A DNA stretch of 64,000 nucleotides from Amphibalanus amphitrite (Eukaryota; Arthropoda; Thecostraca; Balanomorpha; Balanidae). Under the pieces are notes generated by a model. It saw only the letters and a program-made list of their open reading frames with translations. It searched no databases and was not told the origin of the DNA. The stretch spans positions 1 through 64,000 of the forward strand of contig NW_024883029.1 in NCBI RefSeq assembly GCF_019059575.1. Reading direction: 5' to 3'. The position numbers and the translations under genes are program-made. Shown here in pieces: positions 11,727 through 23,094 of this stretch (within the stretch, counting starts at the first letter, position 1; each line of letters opens with the position of its first letter).

Positions 11727-12052
11727 TAAATTCGCGCTAAACTGGTGTTCGGCCACACTGTGCGATGGTCCGTGCTCCCGCCCCACCTCACTCCCCAGCC
11801 CTCGCCAGCCGCCGCGCCGCGCCGACCCGAGCCATGCCTCCGGGCTCGGCCCTCACCGCTGCGCTGACGTCACAGGCGGCCCACATCGCCTTCCAGCCAC
11901 CGACCCAGACCGGTGTCATACGGTGTAGGTAGGCTGTGCCGCTTGACAAGTAAGTGAAGCGGCACAGTCTACCGGTACCAGGCGGCTGCTGCCAATGCTG
12001 AGCCATAGGAACCCGGTGGATAAAGAGTTGTAGAACATCAATCTGCCCCCGA
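11727..12052 (-). repeat. Arm 2 of the inverted duplication (empty-site copy)
   Basis: The reverse complement matches 9127-9420 and then 10426-10466 continuously, without the ~1 kb foldback element that separates those two blocks. It therefore represents the pre-insertion arrangement. Confidence 0.82.
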
Positions 12053-12779
12053 GTGTACCTACATGTCAAAATGGCAAGGTACATGCATAGAGGTTTAACC
12101 AATAGTCTATACTTCAACAACCCGATCAACTCTCCGCACATAACGTCCATTAGGTATTTTTAAGAGTTTTTAAGAGCTTCATTAATCATGCAGGTCTGTT
12201 AACATCCAAATAAATTATCGCAACATATTGCATTTACACATGCTCTTCTGTTCTCCTGCTGAGTATATCACTCGACCCTTGCGTCTCATCGCCACAACCC
12301 CATTTCATGGTGTTACTCTTGTGTGAATGATTGCAGTTTCTTTTGTTGGTGCTTCTGGCACAGATGTCGTTGCAGTCTCCATGGGTATGCAGACCTTTCG
12401 CGCTTCGCTGCTCCGATGGACCAGTAGCATGCAATCTGTGCTAATGTATGTGACTTATAAGTGCCTAAAACGTTTTCGGCGGGATTATAAGTGAGAGGCT
12501 AAAGATGCTGAAGTCACTGTTGTGACAACTAAGCTAACTAGCAAGATTTCGTTGACCGACGTTATGGTTTGCAAGCGATAGGCTCGCCCGCCATCGGGCT
12601 GGTTCTGTTACCGTCTGCTCTTACGGTCCCTGGAGAAAAACGATCAAGGATTTTTTATGCGTCATAGTCCATGTATCCCGCTCTTTAGCTTAGTTACGAT
12701 CGGTTGATTCAGTTCAATCATATTCCACTCTGGGTTCACTCTTCCCAATTCCCTCCTCACGACTATCATCATTGCCACG
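12053..12779. other. Unassigned DNA
   Basis: No gene, RNA gene or recognisable repeat supported in this stretch. Confidence 0.4.
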
Positions 12780-13085
12780 TCTATAGCCGTTTACGTTTCA
12801 GTGTCTTAGCTGCGGCTTCATTATCAGTTTACGTCCGTCTTCATCTCCGTTTACGTCTCCAGCTTGGCCTTGATCTCTGTCTCCGTGTCCGTCTCCGTCT
12901 CATCCCCGTCCCTGTTTCCGTTTCTGTCTCCGTCTCCGTATCCATCCTGTCTTGGCTTCCGTCTTCATTTCCTTTCCGCCTCCGTCTCTTCGTCTCTTCA
13001 TCTCTCCCGTCTCCGTTTCCATTATGTCCCCGTCTCCGTCTCGTCCCGTCTCCGTCTCCGTCTCCGTCTCCGTCTTCGTCGAGGC
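12780..13085. repeat. Degenerate (CTCCGT)n hexanucleotide repeat
   Basis: CTCCGT and variants (TTCCGT, CTCCGTTTC) dominate the segment, most regularly at 13028-13077. Long open frames on both strands here (Arg/Ser/Val-rich on plus, Thr/Glu- and Arg-rich on minus) are by-products of the hexamer period. Confidence 0.85.
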
Positions 13086-13720
13086 CCACATTCACAGCGG
13101 GTCAGCAGGGTGATCCGTCACAGCCCCGTGCCGAGGAGACGCAGCTCACAAACCCCTGAGCCAGCCAGCCGACCGGCCGGACCGCCGCGTCGCGCACTTT
13201 CACTTTCCGGGAGGGGGCGGCGAGCGACGACTGTGAGGCGGCGCTCCCGCTGAGCTGCCTTCCGCTGGCTGTCGTCAATGATGAGACATATTTTCGGTGG
13301 CGACTAAGAAACGCTGACCTCCCACTCTCCTCTCTCCTTTGTCCGCAGTCATTGTCCTTTTTTATTTAACAGTTTCCGCCGTTAACTCCTTGCTCATGCG
13401 TATCTGCTCAGCCTAGTGCAAGAGCCCCTTGTGCTCTGACTAAAGATCTCAGCGATAGTTGTTGACAGCTCGTCTGAAAGGATTTGTACCGCTCGATGAC
13501 GTCACTCGGGGTGGTATTTGAGCCCATTGTCCCGTTACAGAATAGGGTGAGGCACTCGCTTTTTGTCAGTTACCAAGCGGAGATGTACGATGGAATTGCC
13601 GACGATATTCCAACTGATCCGGTGTGCTTTCCGACCAGCATTACGTGTGAATGTCTGCGGTAGAGACTGGACAATTCACCATCTCTTTCTCTCCAGCTCC
13701 GCCTTGTTATTTATGTCAAG
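13086..13720. other. Unassigned DNA
   Basis: GC-rich at the left, mixed later. No splice-supported exon was found. Confidence 0.4.
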
Positions 13721-13900
13721 CACCAGGACATACCCAGGACACACCGGGGTGTGTCCGGGACGCACCAGGACAGGCACCAGGACAGGCACCAGGACAGGCG
13801 ACAGGACAGACCCTTGGAAGACACCAGAACACAGGCACCAGAACACATCCAGGACAGGCAGCAGGACAGGACACACCCTTTGCAAGCACCAGGGGACACA
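13721..13900. repeat. ACCAGGACAGGC-type minisatellite
   Basis: A 12-bp core GCACCAGGACAG is repeated perfectly near 13770-13800 and is degenerate on both sides (ACACCCAGG, CACCAGAACACAGG). The overlapping open frames on both strands (for example 13563-14099 plus, 13716-14075 minus) arise from it. Confidence 0.8.
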
Positions 13901-15747
13901 CCCTGGTCTCGGTCCGGTAGACGAAGCCTGCAGAGGAAGACGAGATTCTTACGAGGAAGAAAGCTGTGGCGCCGGGTCCGTCCGACCCGCCCGCCAATCG
14001 GTCACGCTCCGCCACCCGTCCGAGGGGCTGAGCAGGTCCCTGCTGTCGTGCCCCCAAAACACTTCCGACAAGCAATTGCGAAACGTGTGGAATTACTGAG
14101 GCTCATCTTTAATGTTCGACAGCCACTTTCGCTGTAGTGCATCGTGAGTTGTATCATTGTGCAGGGTCCCTTCGGCCTTACGTATGTTGCATACCATCAT
14201 GGCTGCCGAGGAATCAGTTGGCAAAATGGGAATATTCATACAATAAGCAATGAAACTGAACATTGTAATTGATTACTCATAACCAATGTATTGTCTTCGT
14301 CATAATGTCATACACCAATTCACATCTGACAATGTCGTGGTATCATATAATCAACACAAATCTATTCCGTTCACTGCATTTGTCATAGAAATTATGTGTC
14401 TTTCCCGTCACCAACTTCGTCAGATTCAGTTTTGAGCACGAAGAAAATGACTGAATTTGTAAATGACTATCGGTATATTTCCATATGCACGGCTGATCTT
14501 TTGCTAGGCTTTCAGTGAACCAAGTGCGGGCAGCATTAACAAATTACATGTGTGGCAATGAAGTTTCTACACATGAACAAACGTGTGTCATCCGTTCATT
14601 ACATTTAATTGAAATTTATTGCATTAATGTCCCGTAATTAGCGTAAGTAATCGACCTTGAGCTAACTACCCAGGATCATCTTTACATTCGGGGCATATAA
14701 GGTCATCAGCTGTAAATCAGAGTGGTGAGAAAGCAGGCATTTTACGAGTCATTCGTGCTTCCTATCCAAACCTGAGAGAAGTTCACATGTAGAACTGTGT
14801 GCGCAATAATCATTTCAAAATGCTGGAACAGACCATTAAGATTACTTCATTATAAATCTGTCTGCGCCATTTGTATGACATCATCTCTGATCTCTGTCGG
14901 TATATAGCCCCGGGGGTCTGTCCCGACGGTCCCACATCCCGCTGTTGGCAGCCAGCGGCCCCCTGTCTCCCCCCCCCCCCGGGCGTGGGAGCCAGCGTGA
15001 CAGGACCTCAGCGGCGCGCGTGTCACAGGCGCCGTTACCAGTCAGCGCTCGTGCCGGCGGCCTGTTACAGCACGGACGCTCGTGCCCAACACTCGCTCAC
15101 CGCCTGTCGCACATGAGGTGCGTGCCAGTCGGCGATGTTGTCACAAAGAATGACGAAGGAGACGGAAAGCAGTGGAGAAGGAGGGTTGAGCAGTCACATG
15201 GATTGTGGGACGAGCGGAGTTGTGCACTGTGTATCCCAAACAACCTGGTGAACGTTAACTACACACATGATAAATAATCGGAAATGATCGGTGGCGCGAG
15301 AGATTTATCGGTACATCAGCCAACATATGTGAAAGAAAAGTACAACATCTTAATGATTAAATCTTTAATAAGTTGCTTTGTTGTCGAAGCCTGGGCATTT
15401 AAAATAACAGGACGTAAGTGCAATGGTTCCATTGTACATATGTAGGTGCTCCTGGCTATGAACACATATTTCCTCCAAGCATGCCAATTTTCAACCCCAA
15501 CTACCTAAGTGTCAGTCGTCAGGTCAGGTCATCATCAAGTGGCTTACCAATTGATTAGAACCATTCGAACGATTAGGATTGACAGGATATCAAACATACT
15601 TTTCTCTTGACTGAGAAAATAGGGAATATGTAGCGATAGCTACTGGCTAACTATCGCTTTCCCTGCTTCGTTGTAGCGACCACCGTCATCACCTTGCTCA
15701 TTTCAAATGTGTTAGCGTGTAGAAAGCCATGCTCGAGCCTCGATATA
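13901..15747. other. Unassigned DNA
   Basis: No gene supported. AT-rich from 14200 to 14860, then GC-rich near 14900-15120 with a poly-C run at about 14969-14980. A GTCAGGTCAGGTCA motif lies near 15518. Confidence 0.4.
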
Positions 15748-17723
15748 TAGGGGAGAGTGGGGCAATGGCGAACGGTGGGTAATGCCGGCCACCCATCTCT
15801 AGTGAGTACTTTGTCCATCACTAATCAGCTGATATTGTTTACATTTCAGTTGAGCGCCATTCTAGCACGTGGTGCAAGTTTTTCACGGTAGTTCCATGAT
15901 TTTCATTTTTATAGCGTTAAATGTGTTTTTCGTATCTGATTTTTAATTTTTGTTGCATCTATTTGCTGACTGTGAAATGTGTCAACGCATTTTCAGAAGT
16001 GCTGCTTTGCAATGACCTTCAATTAAGCCTTTCTTAGGCGACTGCTGGATGTGAGGCGTTTGCGGCGCAATGCCTTTGACTGCACTACCTGCTTTCTTAA
16101 AATAAAGCTGACCTCGGGGTAATACCGGACACGTGTCCGGAATGACTCCACGTGGTTTTGTTTGCGACTTCCGTCGTTAAAGCTCAACGTTTCGGGTTGC
16201 TGTGTTTACGGCTGTGTTAGTTTGCTTGCTGTGTTTACGGTTGTGTTAGTTTGCTGCTCTGTTGGTGCCGCGCTGTTGTGTTGCAGCGAGTGCAGTGTTG
16301 TGTTGCAGTGCAGTGTACTGTTAACTGCTGAATATACAGCTGTCGTTTCTTAATTCTCACTTAAATTTCCATCAAAAGAACGGTTTAAGGATGAATACCA
16401 GCGACGATATTTCGATTTTTTGTGCTATTGCACTTAGTGGCCGGCATTATCCCTCGCTTTTTTGCACCTCCATTTTTCACCACATTTTCGCGTAGGCTCT
16501 GAATCTGTCATCAGTGATCTGAGATACTAAAACTGGGTGCTATCTGCAGGGTTGTGCTCGACTCAAAAAAATTGCCGACTCGACTCATCATTTAACTTCA
16601 GAACGACCCCCACCAAACACGATTTGGCAGCACTGTAATGAGGCCTGCTGGGCGTGAAGTTTTCCCTTCACCATAGGGTTTACACACAAACTGGTCAAAG
16701 TTTGAGCCAGGATATACTAGTCTAAAAATGCAAAAAACGAACAAATTTTGGCATCAATAGATTCAGCATTTCATCGTGTGCCTCAAACCGTCCATCATTT
16801 GGCCTCAAAGGAGGTAAAAATTGTTCAAAATCGAAGTTGAAAAGATGCTTTCTGAGCACATAATCTGGTAGCAATCACGTGACCTGCTATAAGCAGCTTA
16901 TCGATAATTTACAAACATAATTATTAATATGCTGCTTTAAACAACATTAATCATACATTTTGAGCTTTCAGTACTTTAAATAAGGTCAAAAGATCGCTAA
17001 ACACAAAAGTTAATACAATAGTCACGTGGGTTTCAGGAAATGTCACAGGTGCGTCAAATTTGTGACTGGGGCTTTACTTTCAAACATCGGATCTACCTGT
17101 TTCTTATAGGTATCTTGCTTCAGAAAGCCCTGACTCAACTCTGACTCAAACAAGGAGCTGATTTTTCCCTTGACTCGACTCATGACTCAAGCGGCTCAAT
17201 GAAAATATGAGTCGACTCAAACTTGACTCAAATTTTTTGTTGAGTCAAGTGACTTGACTCAAAATTGACTCAGATAAAAAAGTTGTTGAGCGGGGGCGGG
17301 GGTGAAAAAAATCCGGCAGCAGAGCCACGGCAAAGTTGTTAAGCGGGGGGGGGGAATGAAAAGCTTGTTTCTAGAAAGTTGAGTCAGCTGACTCATGTTC
17401 CTAAATGTTTGACTCAACTCAATGTCAAAAGTTATTTTACTGACTCAACTCTGACTCAACTCAACGCCTTAATATTTTTGTCCGACTCAACTCTGACTCA
17501 ACTCGACAGCTCAAAATTTTATCCGACTCGACTCAAATCTGACTCATTTGAGTCAGAGTTGAGTCAAATTTCTGACTCGACTCATGAGTCAAGCACAACC
17601 CTGGCTATCTGAAAGCCTATTCCTTTGGCTATAACCACAGTCAAAATCACCATAAAATAGCATCAAATAGCTAAGCTATTGAGCAAAATGCTTATGGTGT
17701 CGCCATTGCCCCACTCTCCCCTA
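15748..17723. mobile_element. Terminal-inverted-repeat DNA element (GGGGAGAGTGGGGCAA type), interrupted
   Basis: A perfect 24-bp inverted repeat, beginning TAGGGGAGAGTGGGGCAATG at 15748, has its complement ending at 17723. The outer TA may be a TA target-site duplication. Outside the nested hAT-type element about 920 bases belong to this element; they include a second copy of the theme (GGGTAATGCCGGCC near 15778, GGCCGGCATTATCCC near 16440). No transposase is visible. A lone GTAGGGGAGAGTGGGG end also occurs at 26707. Confidence 0.82.
16547..17603. mobile_element. 1057-bp hAT-type non-autonomous element rich in TGACTCA motifs
   Basis: Starts CAGGGTTGTGCTCGACTCA at 16547 and ends with the complement of CAGGGTTGTGCTTGACTCA at 17603. 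An exact 8-bp duplication GCTATCTG flanks it (16539-16546, 17604-17611). CAGGG termini and an 8-bp TSD are typical of hAT elements. The right half (17107-17600) is built largely from TGACTCA/TGAGTCA and CGACTCAACTC repeats; I count at least 15 exact TGACTCA or TGAGTCA heptamers. It sits inside the element at 15748-17723. No coding frame of interest. Confidence 0.92.
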
Positions 17724-19233
17724 TTTATTGCTATTGGCTCATAATCCTGGTTGTTGCCATCTGGCAGCAACAAAAACTGTCTTCCAATAGCCGGAAGGGG
17801 CAGTAACATTCATCAGAAGCTGCCCTGGGATCTCATTAAAATCGGATCGTGCCGTCCGCCGGGGACTATGTTCCAATCCTCTCACTCATTGGTCAATACG
17901 GCGAGGAAAGCAACAAGAAGACAAAAACACCAATATCACTACGACTTGTCGAAACTTTATCTCGCTTGAGAGGCGACAATGTACCGAAAAATAAAAATAA
18001 GTCACTCGAGGACCGATTAAAGGGACCCTCCCACCTTCAAAAAAGTTAATGAATTGGCATGAAAGTGATGTCCCTTGGTTCAGAAAGAGCGAAAACGAAT
18101 ATCTACCAAATTTCACAGAAAAATATTCACTGGTTTTCAAGATATTAGGCTTTTACTTTTGTTTACTTTTTGGGATCTCCCCTGTTACTAGCGACTTTAT
18201 TTGGAAGCAATAATTTGGCAGCCTTAACCCTCGCATGTGTAGGGGGGGTCGGATGGACCCCCCCATGGTTTTTCGCAAATAACTCGCGTAAAAAGCGGCC
18301 GATCGCGACGAAACTTTCAGTACCCTCGCATTGATCAATTTTACACCTACCCTGAAAATTTCATGACCCTGACCCAAATGACCTTTGACCTGTGACCTCT
18401 TTTCCGAGACCATGTTTGGCAGGAATCGCGATTTGGCGTACGTCGGCTCGCATTAGCCGCGCGTTTGCAAGCTTTTCGTGGTTTCAAACGTTCAAACATG
18501 TGATTTGATGTTGCTCCCATGCATTAGGGTGGGTGTCAAGGTCACCTGAAGGTCAGGTCAGGTCATTGATCTTTGGTGACCTCGGGTGACCTCAGTTCAC
18601 TTTTTCGAGTTTTACATGTTTCTAGGCTAGTTTTTGGAGCTGAATTCGAATTTAGCAACCATTTGAACATTTACGAAGTAGATTTGGTGCCTTCGTAACA
18701 TGTTACGAAGCTGTCAGAGGCGGTTGACACGTACTACGAATACCCGTCACGACGCCTACTGGTTGACCTGACCTGACCTGACCTGACCCGACTTCGTCTA
18801 AATGCTTAAAGGTAGTGTGCCACCTTTGAAAGATTTCCCGTTTTATTTTTCCTAGGATGAGAAGCTTCTGTTTTTACCTAATATCGCAAAAAAAAAAATC
18901 AAAAATGGGCCTGGAATAGTGCCTTTTTCGCCTAAAAGTTTATCGGTTTTTAGATATGTATAACAACTGTAGTGGGCTCACCTGCAAACAGGCGTCGGGC
19001 AACAATCGCGAATGCGGCGCACTTGTGACAATAAGCAAAGGTCATTATAGTGTTACGACCATACGACGTACGGGAATGAGTTATCAGCTGTCTAATCGTA
19101 GACAACACAATGTCGAGCCTTAAACTGTAAGCCTGTATTGGTATTGTTTTTTAAATTTGGCTGTCGAACATTAATTTGTGGTTTGAAATATGATTTTATG
19201 TAAAATAATTGATATGAAACAGCCGTCTCTTAA

Positions 19234-22013
19234 AGGGACCATCCCACCTTAACATTAGTTTTGAGTTGAGATAGCCAAGTTTGCGGCCAGGCTCAGAAAC
19301 CACCATTTATCCTGGTCGCAACCCCCGCAGGTTTATGGTGTTCAAGAAATTTCTTCCCTTTACTTGCAGGGTGGGACCAGCTTAGTCCCTATCTCTTAAC
19401 CATTAGCGGTTTTTCGATGACGTCAGCAGTCATTTCAACGCCCGCCATTCCTTGAACCCGAGTTTTGCTGACCTTGAGCTCCCTTTTTTATCAACGTGAA
19501 ATCCGTCGTCGGCGCTGACATGAGAAAGCCTATTGCTTTTCATTTTAATTTGAATATTAGAAGATACCCACCACTGGAACTTGGACTGATATTATACCAA
19601 GGCCGAATATGATCAAGCTGCCTGCTATATCTGGAGCTTGGTGTTCAACTTCAACATGGAATAAAAAACAAAATATCAAAGCAAACTGGATATGGTACTG
19701 CAAGTGAAAGTCCAAAGAAATTTGAAGAGCTGACAATTGACATTAATTCTTTTCCTGTAAGGTTTCCATATGGAAATCACACCATGAAGAAATATGTTTG
19801 ATGTTAACAGTTGAAAGGGGATTGATCTTCCAGTTTTGACGAAAGACGCTGCTGACTGTCTTTGGAAAAGGATGTCGGCATGAGGTGCAATTGTGCTTGT
19901 GAAGTGGTTATAACTGGTCTTTTCACAGTATTAAATTAAATGTGCCATTGCAGCCAAGTGTGTTATCATATAAGGTAAAATCAAAACTACAATGTTGGTT
20001 TTACGAGCATTGAGAAGGCTGGTAGGTAACACCTGCCTGTGCTCGTAAATCACATGCTGCCAAAGTATTCTAAATTAATTTTATCATACACTTTTGTTGT
20101 CCAGAATGGTTGCACTATTGTTTGGTATCATATTATTCCATGTAAATATGGTAGTGTAAAGTCCGACCAACATGTTACCAGATTTGAAGCTGTTACGTTA
20201 CCTAAGTACCTGTTTTTTACTGGCGTGGTGAATGTCACCTGGATTTTGTTTTGAGGTGCAGACCTTGTAACTCTGACTACATGGGTTTGAAACTATTATC
20301 TATTCTGTTTTTACTGGCCTGGTGAATGGCGACTGATGTTCGTGGATGGCACTGAAACAAATTTTGAGTGTCATGTACAGTGTTTTAATACAATGCTGAG
20401 GGCTGAAAGTTGTCTTGTTTAGAGTGGTGAACGTTCAGGATATGCCAGCCACCATGGTGGGTCAGAGTTAATGTGTTGCAACTTGCAGTCAGTTCGGCTT
20501 CGGCAAGCACATGGATGGGCATACGCATCAAGACCTGCTCTGCCATACTTTCAGCCAATTTTACCTAGGTAAGTCTTTTCTTTTTTTCTGCCAAAAGCTA
20601 TGACATTGTGAATTTCAGTGCTGTGGCCTGTGTGTAGCTTTCAGGAAAGCAATTCTTAATAAAGCTCTGATAAAGTGCAAAATCAGCAATGCAGCCCTCT
20701 ATTACATTTTCTACAACATCTTACTTGTTCCTTGCATGGAGAGAAAAATGCAATGTTATGAATTCGTTTATTCACATAATTTGACAAGCATGCAGTTACC
20801 TGCTACTATCACTGCACAAAACAGAGCAGAAAACATAAGTTGATCAAACACAAGACACAACAGAAGTTTACAACATAGGGCTGCCGAACCTGCTTCCTCC
20901 CACCACAGTTGATGCCATTTCCTAGCCTGGCTTGATGTGAGCACTGAATAGCTGCTCTGTCTAATTACAGCTCACTACCATTCAACTTAAACTACTATCT
21001 TTAAAGTAAGAGTGAGAGCGTTCAGTGTTCATAGCAGCTCGACAGACGACAGACAACAAACATCTTGACAAACCAACCAGTATTTGATTTGGCTAATGAT
21101 TTATGTGCTTGTTGTATCATGGCCAAACTACTTTAACAGCAATAATCCCTGTTTCATCTTGATCTTGCTTTTATTTCCATTTGAACTCAGATCTTGAAAC
21201 AATCATCTGAAGTGATATCATCTACTGGCTTCTGTTTCTCTTGAAAGAAAGTTTAAACAACAATGATAAACTAAGGCAGGAGATGTGAGTTGTGGCAGTA
21301 GATTTTTGATTCAACATATGTCAACCTTATATTGCTTGAGACCTCTGTGACAGACAAACAAATATTTATAGTTTTTTGATAGTTTGGATTCTTGGCTTGA
21401 TTTAGCAGATCAGCTGTGAACCTTGACTTTGAAATCACATAAATGTCATGGTACCCGAACGAATCCTCGCATGACATTTCTTCGTAGCACAATTTTTCGT
21501 CCGCATTTCTTCGTCTACAAATCTTCGTCGGTGCATTTATTTGTCCCTCAATGCTTACTTTTGCATATAGGTATTTGCGTTGAAGAAGAAATGCGAGCCG
21601 ATTTTCATATACCCTGATGCGAGACAAAGTAATGGGATACGAATAAATGCCCTGACGAAGATTTGCAGACGAAGAATTGCGATACGAAGAAATGCCATAA
21701 GAAGATTGTCCTGGAATCCTTTATTGGCCATCATATATTGACCTTGATAAGATAAACGCATCATTCGCGCAATATTTGTCGCACTTTGATACCAAACTAT
21801 TGCTTCCAAATGCCGACGTAAAGAAAACCTTTACGTGACGTCATAGAAACAGCGGAGTTCCCAAAAAGTAAACAAAAATAAAAGTCTTATATCTCGAAAA
21901 CGGGTGAACATTTTCCGGTAAAATTTGGTAGATGTTCATTTTCGCTCTTTGTGATTCACGCTACATCACTTTTATGCCAGTTCATTAACTTTTTTGAAGG
22001 TGGGAGGGTCCCT
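19234..22013. mobile_element. TTAA element F (innermost shell), 2780 bp, same family as E, inverted
   Basis: TTAA at 19230-19233 and 22014-22017. The left end (AGGGACCATCCCACCTTAAC onward, at least 45 bases) matches the reversed right end of E. The right end (about 21825-22013) matches the reversed left end of E. F is therefore the same family as E in opposite orientation. It is far longer than E's own ~490 bases; its interior (19450-21400) shows no protein I recognise and may be a longer family member or carry captured DNA. Confidence 0.82.
21450..21705. repeat. Foldback repeat with TTCTTCGT motifs inside element F
   Basis: The left half has CATTTCTTCGTAGCAC, CATTTCTTCGTCTAC and AAATCTTCGTC, each about 20 bases apart. 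The right half carries the complement (GACGAAGATTTGCAGACG, GATACGAAGAAATGCC). Together they can form one long imperfect hairpin with a loop of roughly 60-80 bases. Confidence 0.7.
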
Positions 22014-23094
22014 TTAAGTTATGACCCCATTACACCACACGCAAGTGGCAGAAATGACAATGATCAGCTGACGCATTTTTCTTGGCCGAAGTCAGAGCGC
22101 GCGGCCCGACGCACCACGCGTATTTGGAAACTCCGACCTCGACGAGCATCAGAAGCCACCTAACAGGCGTGTTCGAAACCACAGGAGATGATGATGAACG
22201 GGTTTATCGAAACTTGATTGGATGAGCCTATCGGTAATAGCGATTTTAGTGTGTGCATTTATTGTTCATAGTGGTGTGAAATGTGGTTGGGGTACGACCG
22301 ACAACCCGTCGGGGCGAATTTCGCACTGGGGTACTCAAAATTTGAAGAATTTAAGACGTTTCCATAAGTTTTAAAGGTATGGATAAGTTCTAAAAATCCG
22401 GTTCTCCTTATCCGGGTCATTAACTCCATATGGTCCAAGAAAGCTGGCACACTACCTTTAAAGACATCGTCTGTGATCAAAACTAACACGATATTCGTGA
22501 TCAGCACCCCGAAAAACCCCTTAGCAGCCACACTTTACGACTTTCTAATAGGTCCCGATTTTCCCGACTTTGGGTCATTGACCTGACCTGGAAGGTCAAC
22601 CAATGACCTAGGACCTTAAAATTGGGTATCATCGGCTTCCTCTCGTCACGGGCAACACGCTCGTTTTTTTCCGCGAAGCTCTAGCTCGATCAGGGGCCAA
22701 ACGGCAAGGGGGGTCCAACCGACCCCCCCCCCCTACACATTAGAAGCTGGAAAACGCCGCACACATGCGAGGGTTAAAGTGCGGCAGACGTTGCGCGCAA
22801 AGCAGCGTATACTCACCACGTGTTAACGATGGTTTTAGTCTAAGATTTAAAAATCGTTAGATCTCCGCTGACGTCACAAATTCTAAGGGGGCATTCCAAT
22901 GCATTAGCCCCTTAGAATCCGAAAACTGCAAGTTTGAAATTCCATATCTTCGAATTAAAGCATTTTTCGATGTTGTGAGTGCCCAAACCGGTATTTGCAG
23001 GCCATGGCCACCAATTTGGCTATCTCAACTCAAAACTAATGTTAAGGTGGGAGTGTCCCTTTAAGACCGTTAAAAAGGATCAACTAATCAGAAG

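Larger units (their letters stand above)
18810..22457. mobile_element. TTAA element C (third shell)
   Basis: Inverted ends AGGTAGTGTGCCA (18810) and TGGCACACTACCT (22457), flanked by TTAA at 18806-18809 and 22458-22461. About 864 bases are its own (18810-19229, 22018-22457); the remainder is element F. The insertion site is defined by comparison with the uninterrupted family B copy at 24967-25660. No transposase frame. Confidence 0.88.
18228..22773. mobile_element. TTAA element B (second shell), ~894 bp interrupted copy
   Basis: Left end CCCTCGCATGTGT at 18228, right end ACACATGCGAGGG at 22773, each bordered by TTAA (18224-18227, 22774-22777). Its own sequence is 18228-18805 plus 22462-22773. 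The copy at 24967-25660 runs through the interruption point without a break (TGCATAAAGACATCG there, TGCTTAAAGACATCG here after removing the insert), which proves the insertion. It contains TGACCTGACC tracts and a TTTCGCAAATAACTCGCG block shared with other copies in the window. Confidence 0.88.
18021..23060. mobile_element. TTAA element E (outermost shell of a four-level nest)
   Basis: TTAA at 18017-18020 and 23061-23064 flank inverted ends AGGGACCCTCCCACCTT (left) and, reversed, AGGGACACTCCCACCTT (right). Its own sequence is only about 490 bases (18021-18223 and 22778-23060); the rest is element B and its contents. Removing B rejoins the two halves at a single TTAA. TTAA duplication is characteristic of piggyBac-type transposition; no transposase is present. 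Confidence 0.82.

Noticed and set aside
9105-12150. Two matching ~100-codon frames (9105-9398 plus and 11788-12150 minus) as a conserved protein
   Set aside because: The match is DNA-level, from an inverted duplication including its non-coding flanks; there is no sign of selection on codons.
12704-13253. Arg/Ser/Val-rich frames on both strands
   Set aside because: Caused by the CTCCGT hexamer repeat.
13563-14137. Overlapping 120-180-codon frames on both strands
   Set aside because: Produced by the ACCAGGACAGG minisatellite; no domain or splice support.
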